Below are positions 55,846-64,000 of a stretch of 64,000 nucleotides of DNA, in pieces. Within the stretch, counting starts at the first letter, position 1. Each line of letters begins with the position of its first letter. The notes below the pieces were generated by a model, which saw only the letters and a program-made list of their open reading frames with translations, was not told the origin of the DNA and made no database searches. Both the position numbers and the translations under genes were made by a program. The DNA is from Zantedeschia hybrid cultivar (taxonomy: Eukaryota; Streptophyta; Magnoliopsida; Alismatales; Araceae), in NCBI GenBank assembly GCA_030544215.1, contig JARZZO010000013.1, positions 48,627,196 through 48,691,195 of the forward strand. Direction: 5' to 3'.

Positions 55846-58230
55846 AAACACCTCCCTTTCCTCCCCCCTTCCCCTCTCCTTTCAACACGCTGTTCTTGCG
55901 TTCAACCTTTTGCATCCTCAAACTGTTGTGTATGAGCGAGATCCTGTTCTCGTAGGCATGGTATTTTACGTATCTGAAGTATACGCGTCAGAATGCTTTT
56001 ATGATAAGAATTCAAATAGAATATATAAGTTATCACATTTTAGCTTTGATTTTGAGTTAGAGCTTATCATTCGGTTGGATAGTAGAACTACAATAGCTTT
56101 CTACCTATATCATCAATCAGTCTAGTATGAGTGGCACATGTTATTTAACGGAGTTGATCTGTGTTTGACCTTGGAGTACGAGCTAAAACAAAGAAAGCAT
56201 TGGGCAGTGTGCTTGAACAACCTAGTGGCAGTGAATCATGTGTCTGGCATGAGCAACTTGCAAAAAAGATAATACACTGATGTTCCTACTCAGATTTTGC
56301 GTGTGGTATCATATATGATACTGGTTCCAAAGGGTATGATTGTGTTTCGTTTATTCAATCATTGATATGATTGTTCATTCAAAAAATGGAACTGCATCAT
56401 GGTGGCTATATGGAATATCTCCCTGTATGGTGAGATAAGTAGCTCTTCATTCTTATTTACTGTGGTCCTCATTCATAATTGCTCCAAAATGCATTAATTT
56501 TACAGGGATCTATGTTAAATCTTGTGAATTTGCATAGGTTATATGTAATAGTCTTCTTTGGGACTATATTTAAAAGAAAGTTTCTAAAGGAAGGAGCTTA
56601 TTGTAAGAGCATGGTGTTTTTATTGTCACCAAGGTCTAAAAAATTGATCTTGTATGAGCTTTCTTTTCTAAACACTTAAATTCAGATAAATAAGCATTAA
56701 AATTTGGGCAGAAGGGCAAAGGAAATAGTGATCCGAGGTCCAAAGTCGCAAGCTTGGTAACTTTCTTGAACTACCATTATTTGACCAGAGAGAAACATTC
56801 ATTAGGTGACAATATTTATTGTTTTAGTCATTTATGATTCGTATTAGGATATATGCCGAGGTTTACATGTAATGCAGATATATGTCTTTGATTAGGCAAG
56901 CGCATGTCTAAGCAAGTAGCATGCTTGATCCATACTCTCTGTATTATTTCTTCTTGTGATGCGTTCAACGTGTGGAATGATGCAATAGTTCTTGGCATGG
57001 TTTGCTGACTTGTTGCTATTCAATATGACTTGTATGTGTCCGTATTGGTTTTTGGAGTTTGCGAGATGCATCAAATCTTTGTCAGTCAGACTTAGTCTTT
57101 ACAAGTCGGACTCAATTTTTAGAGAAATTGAGTCATGTCAATTCAATGATATGACCAACTTTGGTTTTTGGCATAACCTTCAGCAGCAATATTATAGCTT
57201 CTACGTGAATGTGATATAGGGTATGAAAGGATTAGTGTTGGGGGTCTACAATGTGGTTTGCTACTTGCTTGGCTAAATTCAAAATTTTCTTTTAATTTAC
57301 TTGTTATTTGTTACTAAATTAGTAGCTATGCAAATTGGCTTTATGGCATAGCATGCAAACATTATGCATAGAGTTTCTGTTGCAGCTAAGCTTATACGTT
57401 TAGGTTCTAAGCTTCTTGCTAAGGTTAGACATATGATCGGTCTCTGAGTGATATAATACATTCAACCTATATTTGTTTGTCAATCAATTTGAGGAGAAAA
57501 TGCGGCAATGGTGTCGAATGGCTCTAAAAATCAATGAATGTGCTTAAGGATGTCATATCTACTATATTAGCATGGAAGAAGTTGAAAGCCAATGGTTCAG
57601 CTAATACTTCCTATTTGGCAGTTAAATCACCTAGAAGACAAGCTTGGACAAGTAAGTGAACATGCACTGAATGGCGGCATACCAAGCGACATATTACCTA
57701 AGTGATTGTTTGCTTCAGTTCAAGTTGATTATCCACCCATACCTTGCTGTGTGTACTTCTTTTTTTGGATCTTTAAGCTACCTTCTTTATTTTCCTTAGA
57801 CCTTTCATCAGACAAACTTTAGTTTTTTCTGAACTTTTGGTGGTTTTTGCGGCTATGTCATCAATGAGCTGTGCCTTATATCATGGGTATTATGTAGTTT
57901 CTAACTCCTGTATCTAAATTCATCCCATCAACGGACAGGTTTTGTTGGTCATTGTTTGACATATATTAGTTATTTGTGTATTGCCAACCGGTAGTTACAC
58001 ACTCTTCATTCCCACAGCCAAGAAGAGCCTGAGAGACCAGAGGGATAATTGGGGTTCACATATATTGAAACCCTTTTGATGGCTCTAGGTGGCTTTCCCT
58101 CACTGTAGGTAGGGAAATTAACGGTGTATTCCCATATTCTGTACGAAGTCTTTGATAAATACCCTGACCTTAAAACTTGATCCTGGCGGAGATTAAAGGA
58201 ACAACAAGTATCATTGGTTAAGAATTTTTC
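55846..58230. other. T-rich, intron-like or intergenic DNA
   Basis: No domain-bearing frame on either strand. Strand composition (more T than A on plus) would suit a long intron of the unit starting near 54.3 kb, but no exon could be confirmed. Confidence 0.4.
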
Positions 58231-58428
58231 TTTTGAAGGTAAGGTGTCCTCTCTTTGAAGTACCTGTAACTTGGATGTTCCTTTATCTTTTCCCAATTTT
58301 TGTTTGGCTCATTTGTCTGTGAATTATTATTTGAAGGTAAGGTGTCCTCTCTTTGAAATACTTCTAACTTGGATGTTCCTTTATCTTTTCTCATTTTTTT
58401 TTGGCTCGTTTGTCTGTGAATTCTTATG
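58231..58428. repeat. Tandem duplication, two copies of about 98 bp
   Basis: TTGAAGGTAAGGTGTCCTCT starts at 58233 and again at 58331. Both copies run through TAACTTGGATGTTCCTTTATC to TTTGTCTGTGAATT, with small differences in the T run. Confidence 0.92.
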
Positions 58429-58822
58429 GATCCTTCTCTTTTAAGTAATACTTGTTTCTTGACATTTTGGATCCTAGAATTTTTCTCAAGGGGGATTGAG
58501 AAAATGTTTGAGAAGATCATACCTTATTGAGGTTTGTGGACCGCACTTGTTTTAATTTTCAGAAGCTTAACAAAATCAGCTGCATCTCATGAATTTGGCT
58601 TCATATTTAAGTTTCACACTTTAATTTCTCTTGTTACATTTTGCCAATGACATCAATTTAGTATATGGGAAAAGTGGCCCTAGAAAAAGACTCAAGTAGG
58701 CGCAAAAAAAAAAAAACTGAAAACTCCATGAAAAAAATGTTAGTAATTTACTACATAAAAATAATTTTAAGATATATAATATAAAGTTCAAAATATTGAA
58801 TATAAGGTATGTTGCTTCCTTT

Positions 58823-59110
58823 TAAAGAGAATAACTTGCTGCGTCGCCAGGGGCTATTACGCCGCCTGGCGGTGCAGCCATGTTAAATTTTGTTTTTGGA
58901 AAGCCCCCATGGTGCCCGATCCGACCGTACAATCCGATCTTGAATCCGAACAAAGGTTTTTGTTCGTCCGATCCAAGATCGGATTGTACGGTCGGGTCGG
59001 ATCGGTTAGGGAGTTCAAAAAAAATTTCATTTTTTTTTTTTTTAACTTGGCTGCGCCGCCATGCGGCGTAATAGCCCCTAGCGGTGCATCAAGTTATTCT
59101 CTTCTTTAAA
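58823..59110. mobile_element. Foldback element, arms about 130 bp
   Basis: The left arm AGAATAACTTGCTGCGTCGCC AGGGGCTATTACGCCGC... pairs with the right arm ending ...GCGGCGTAATAGCCCCTAGCGG and ATCAAGTTATTCT (about 45 of 52 bases). Inside, CCGACCGTACAATCCGATC (about 58921) pairs with its exact inverse at about 58977-59000. The whole 290 bp can fold into one long hairpin. No transposase. Confidence 0.88.
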
Positions 59111-61335
59111 TCGCAACTTTTGAATTTATGAAGATTTTAAAGATTTTTGACATCATTGAGATGAGAATGTGATTACATTGTGATTTTTAGAAATTCATTG
59201 GTCGATCTTACTTACTGTAAGTACATTATGTAAAATTAGGTGGAATATTTTGCAGTAGTGCTGCCAAATTATTTGTATAGTTACTCATAATTTTGTTATA
59301 TTGCTGTTTTTTTAGTTTTTTGTCCCTATAACCTACTTAATTGTAGGAAGACTCCCTATAATATCTATTTTTTAAAAGCTTTCCATAACCTCATTTTTAT
59401 TAGCAAACGTGCCGGGTGGTCTAGCTAAAATGTCCAGGGATTTTCCCCAAATTTTCCAAGGTATTTATCAAATAAACAAGACTTTGAGGGGTATAAATTA
59501 ATAGTTGGATTGTAGGGAGTTTCTCTCAAAATTAACAGATTGCAGGGACTAAAACCATAAAACTATATATTGTTAGGTGTACTCATTATGGATGTTGTAT
59601 ATCTGCACTTAGTCCTTTGCAGTGGCACTCTACTGCTGTCGTGACTCAATTTCTTGTTTCTTCATCTTCTTTTGGCTTTATCTTTGTCATTTCTTTTTGA
59701 AGTAATTCTTTTTAAATATGCATATTTATCTTTCAAAGTTGCATACACTGTAGTCCTCCTTTTTATGTCTACATTACCTCTTTATTACGACATGCCATTC
59801 TATTCCATCTTCGTTAATTATATGTCAATTCAATTTGTTCATATTTATTAATTTTATCTTATACCTTGTAGAAGACGTTTCCACAAACTATCACGCTGTC
59901 ATCTATTACCTAATTTCACAGATGAGCAGCTGTATGCGGGTAGTTAGAATGCATGGGACATTGCATAAGCATGGAAAAAATTATTAAACCTGATGAACAA
60001 ATCTAACATGAATGAGTCAAATGACACTTCTTGTTGAATGCATGCGACAGTGATGGCAATGCATGGATTATTTTTTTTCTGCCGAGGTCAGCAAGGTTAT
60101 GCTGGGAAAAAAGAAAATCCTAGACGAGCAACTAAAAGTACGTAGAACAGCAAATTGATGGAAGGCCAAAAAAAAAAAAAGCATTTTTGCTTGCTGAAGA
60201 TGACTCATTCACCCAGCCCCTGGGATGCAGTAGGACCATATGAAATGTGTTATAGGAGGGGCATGGAATATGAAGGAAGATATTCGTGGTGGTGATATAG
60301 TCACCCTGATCAAGGGACCAATGAGAACAACATAAGGCATAAAAAGAGAACGCTTTATAGGACATGTCACAATGAAAAAAGGATTTTAAAAAAGGTGCAT
60401 GCCTCTATACATACGGGTAACCAATGTGTTAAGATGAATGAAGTGCCAGTAATTGCTCATGGAGCTCCGAAAGAATGACTGTAGATTTCTAAGAGAACAT
60501 ATCTGTCATAACTTGTTACCTATTTATTTATTGGTGAACAATATGATTGCATAGGCAGCTCTGTCTTCCATATAGTCAGTTGTTAACATAAAACCCAATA
60601 AAGGACATTAAACATTGATAGTTCTAACCAGGAAACGTTGCATTCATAGAGTAGTGACAATCATGCTGATAGTTTTGCAAATTGTCGTTTTCAGTATTTT
60701 AACAAAAAATGACTTCTGAGTGTTTTAATGAGCGTCGTTCATCGTAAAGCCAACAAAATACTGAAATTGTGAAGATGCTAGTAGAATTCGAAGCAATGAA
60801 TTGATTTGAAGCGTCGAATTTTTGTTAACATGCAATGCAAATCAGTGTGCTATTTACGAAGGTTGAATAAGAGTTCTTTACTATATATCTTTTCATATTG
60901 AAAAGAAATCAATGGAAACAAATAAAAACGCGTACTTTACGATTCCTATCGTTGTTTGTTGCTATCTTGAATGATTAATCTTATTAGGGTGTCTCAAATC
61001 CTTGTGTGGATACAATTCTAGTTCTTTCTGCATCTTTCAAGTATGTTAACCAGATCTTAAAAAATTATTCATGCTTATCCAAGTGCAGGCCATGTTTGTT
61101 GCGGAGGTATCCTAGAAAGGTTAGTTAAATTACCTTATGTCAATAGCATCTATAGCTAAAAATATCATTTAAAATGCCGCCACCTGGAATACAAGGTTTT
61201 GCATATTCTAAAACATTTCTGTTTATTTGTTGTACACTCATAATTATGTGATCACCTAGAATACAAAAGTTTTGCATATTCTAATTTCTATTTATTTGTT
61301 GTACTATCATAATTATGCTGCTATAACTCTATGAG
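59111..61335. other. AT-rich spacer
   Basis: No gene or repeat structure recognised. Confidence 0.45.
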
Positions 61336-61934
61336 TTTGGATCATCTCAGTACGACGGTGGACTAGATTCCAGCAGTCACCACTCCCATGGTGACGTGTA
61401 AAGTAAATGCGTCATTCGAGATGTGTCCCATCGCAACATAGAACTTTTTCCTTGTTACCGATTTTTCAGGTTTCCAATATAACGTAGAGCACTTAAATAC
61501 AACTATGAGCACAAGACAACAATCATAATTTAAAATACAGCCCAATGAACACTAAAATACACCCCAACGCATCTGAATACAATTTAAGCTACTTTTCCCG
61601 GGTTTCTAATACAACTCAAAACACTTAAATACAACTAAGAGCAAAAGACTACAACTATAATTTTAAAATACACCCAAATAAACAAATTCGTACAGTAGCT
61701 TGGGTTCTATCCAAGTGCATTGGGGTGTATTTTAAATTATGGTTGTAGTCTTGTGCTCATAATTGTATTCAAGTGCTCTACGTTGTATTGGAAATCTGAG
61801 GAATTGATAACAAGGAAAAAGTTTCCTGTTGCTATGGGACACGTATCGAATGACGCATCTACTTTACACGTCACCATGGGAGTGATGACTGCTGGAGTCC
61901 GGTCCTCCGCCTTTGTATTGAGACGATCCGGACT
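61336..61934. mobile_element. Inverted-repeat element with arms of about 220 bp
   Basis: The arm 61338-61560 (GGATCATCTCAGTACGACGG ...) is the diverged reverse complement of 61710-61932 (... TTGTATTGAGACGATCC). Shared blocks include CCCATGGTGACGTGTAAAGT, CTTGTTACC/GATAACAAGG and AACGTAGAGCACTT. The spacer is about 150 bp and contains a further partial copy of the 'aatacaact' words. Matching frames on opposite strands (61363-61545, 61720-61980) only reflect the inverted repeat. Confidence 0.88.
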
Positions 61935-62189
61935 CTTTAACTCTATAGGTGTTGTCCTAGCCCAATATAGCTACATATAAGCAAGTTGTCATGATCGATG
62001 GGTACTGCAGAAAAAAATTTGCTTTGCTGTCCCCTTTCATTGCTTTTTGAGGATATTTTTCTTCTTCACTATGCCAGGATCTTGTGATCTGACTGTGGTC
62101 CAAGATTCTATATAGCCTTGGGGGCTCACTTGAGCCATTACATCATTAGAAAGGCCTGCTATGTGAGTCCACTGATAACGAGCGGGATG

Positions 62190-62760
62190 ATTGTCATATT
62201 AGTGATTCACATTGCAGGCCTTTCTAATCAATGGCTCAACTGAGCCCCAGAGGCTATACAAGATGTTTGGCCTTGGTACAGATAGGTTCTAGGCAACCCG
62301 CTCAATGAGATCAGGCCAAAATTCCTGTCAGTGAATGAACCAGGAGTAAACTGGCCAATTCAGCCCAATTCTATATGGTTATAACCCTTTTTTTCCTCAA
62401 GTTAGAGCGTCATACCAGTGGATTCACATAGTAGGCTTTTCTATTGTGGTTCAATTGCTCAACTGAGACCCCAAGGCTTCCTAGGATCTTTGTCCTCCGT
62501 GTGGGTAGGTCCTCGGTTAATAAGGTCAGGTCAAAATTCCTACCAGTGAGTGAATCAGGAGTAACTGACCAATTTGACTCAATTCTACCTGCTTATGTTC
62601 CTTTCGTCAAAGTTCCAGCTTCATATTGGTGGATTCAGATATAGGCCTTTCTTATGATCCAATGGCTCAACCCCCGAGGCTATTAGGATCTCTAACTGAA
62701 AGTTGACTTGGTCAATAAGATCAGGTCAATAGAGTAATCTGGCCTGAGGGATCTAGAAAA
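62190..62760. repeat. Three diverged copies of an about 200-bp repeat
   Basis: Recurring blocks: AGGCCTTTCT..AATGGCTCAAC at about 62216, 62434 and 62647, and GATCAGG(C/T)CAAAATTCC at about 62310, 62526 and (partial) 62720. Spacing 193-218 bp. An inverted partial copy (TTGAGCCATTACATCATTAGAAAGGCC) lies at 62130-62155. Confidence 0.75.
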
Positions 62761-64000
62761 TGTGACAAACCGTGGTGGAATGTGTGTTGCTTGATGTCAG
62801 CAAACAAATGGTTTGCTTGTATCTGAATTACTTGCGTATTGTGGTTCTGCACTTTATCTTCTTATAGCTTTGTTTGTCTATGGTTGTTAACTGGGACCGT
62901 CTCATTGGTTGTGTACTACACTGCAGAATGGAGGTGATTAAGGTATTGCGCCAATGTGCATGTTTAGAGGACGTTTGATAGTTGCATTTGTTCAATAGAG
63001 CTTTTGCTGCCGAAGTTCAAACAAATTTATGCATGTGGCATAACATTCAGGTGTGAAGTCTAGCGGTACAAGTTCAGCGTCTATTTTATGGGTTGAGCAT
63101 AAGTGGATTCTGGGCGTACTTCAAGGAAGTTTGAAATATGATCATACTTGGTAGCGTCTAGTGAGCAGCCAGTCAACCGCATCTTTGAGATCCCGCCCCA
63201 AAAGTAATGGACGTTGAAAAGGGTTCATTCGGGGAAGTCCTCAGGTTCATGCTCCCTTCGAGCGGGATCTTGGGATTCAATCCGAAGGTTTTACAGATAT
63301 GGTGGTTGATAGAACTTATGGGTATTGAGATAGTTTACCTAGTCAATTTTATGTATTCTGCATGTGATTCTTTAAGAATGATGGTAGTTGTGAGCGTATT
63401 TATGTAGACAGGATGTCTTCGTCCTTTAAGGCTGTCTGTAGTCAAGTTTGGGTTGATAATTTAAAGGAAATCCACCGAAATCTTATTTTGTATAATGTTC
63501 CATGGCGTACCTAGATATCTTGGTCACCCCTTCCTGGGTAGGAGGAATTGGACCATGTTGAACACTAGTTCAATTCATGAGACTGTAGCAGTATAATTCT
63601 TTTTACTGGTCTTCTATGATTGGCAACCAAGGTGACAATTTCTTCAAGAAATGGCTTTTTCTTGGACCGTTGGAGGTACTTTAAGAGGTGGTAGGATGTC
63701 GCCTTCCATTTTTTCCGGTCCTGCTTCACTCTTCGTTCCTTTTTTCTAGTTGGTATTTTGCTCTTTGATGCATTTAAGCAATCGTTGCTGTAAATCATGT
63801 GTTGTTAAATTAAAGCTGCCCGCATACCAGGGTGCCTAAGAAATAAGAATACGTGTTGACTAGCTATATGTAAGTCTACTGTTTGTCCAACAGACAAAAG
63901 TTGCACTTATCATCACCTTGCACGATCCCTCCTCAACTCTGCAATGTTCAGCTAGCTGACCGACGTCAACACCTTTGGTCCAAAAATTTTGATTATCCCT
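62761..64000. other. Spacer to the right edge
   Basis: No gene recognised on either strand. Confidence 0.4.

Noticed and set aside
55241..55921. 226-codon minus frame containing FIELEYCIVEDKNQVLEHALSS
   Set aside because: The stretch looks protein-like in part, but the frame depends on microsatellites, no family was recognised, and it overlaps a possible plus-strand exon. Left unannotated as a gene.

Overview
The window is nuclear DNA of a flowering plant, most likely a monocot. It has two recognisable host genes, GC-rich first exons with CT-rich leaders, AT-rich spacers, and more than a third of its length in LTR retrotransposons nested in one another. The exact species cannot be fixed from this sequence. 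A non-grass commelinid such as pineapple is possible, but that is a guess.

Host genes. (1) The left edge, 1-915 on the minus strand, is the 5' end (305 codons, open at the window edge) of a ubiquitin-specific protease of the plant UBP1/UBP2 type, with a zinc-finger UBP domain followed by the catalytic Cys box. (2) 32419-34973 on the plus strand is a complete five-exon gene for a plant/fungal atypical dual-specificity phosphatase (PFA-DSP, SIW14-like; 218 aa; CX5R loop intact). (3) 54270-55330 looks like the promoter, leader and first exons of a further plus-strand transcription unit whose product is not recognised.

Transposons, left to right. Element A (2118-6604, TSD ATAAT) and element B (16081-29194, TSD GATGG) are two members of one Tat-lineage Ty3/gypsy family that has no pol. 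Each has about 905-bp LTRs, a TGGCGCC primer-binding site, a shortened gag and a tandem array where pol should be. B also keeps an antisense, intron-containing gene with its own TATA box. Inside B lies a 3'-truncated Ty3/gypsy element with a 2.34-kb LTR and one long gag-pol frame (19636-25958). Between A and B are a LINE reverse-transcriptase relic (8350-9460), a foldback element (about 10640-10890), a LINE-like retroposed insert with a 16-bp TSD (11942-12973), and a SINE-like sequence joined to a 332-bp triplication (13185-14330). Right of the phosphatase gene come a solo Copia LTR (38621-39011), a solo Tat-like LTR (39385-41373) that itself holds another solo LTR (39624-41083), an Ac/Ds-like hAT element (42308-43132), and an 8.5-kb Copia element (43493-52005, TSD AGAAG) whose integrase is split by a 1.3-kb solo LTR (46508-47818). 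The last 9 kb hold several foldback elements and degenerate repeats.

Most unusual signal. Two different LTRs (23616-25958 and 46508-47818) carry 16 short inverted repeats of the form GCGTC-N10-GACGC. The spacer is always exactly 10 nt, the spacer sequence varies, and the outer flanks vary together so that pairing is kept. A third LTR (39624-41083) carries an array of the same design with different arms, GAAGGC-N8/10-GCCTTC, just upstream of its TATA box. In the second LTR the array also sits upstream of the TATA box. This looks like a recurrent promoter-proximal array of dyad sites or hairpins in plant LTRs. I know of no description of it.
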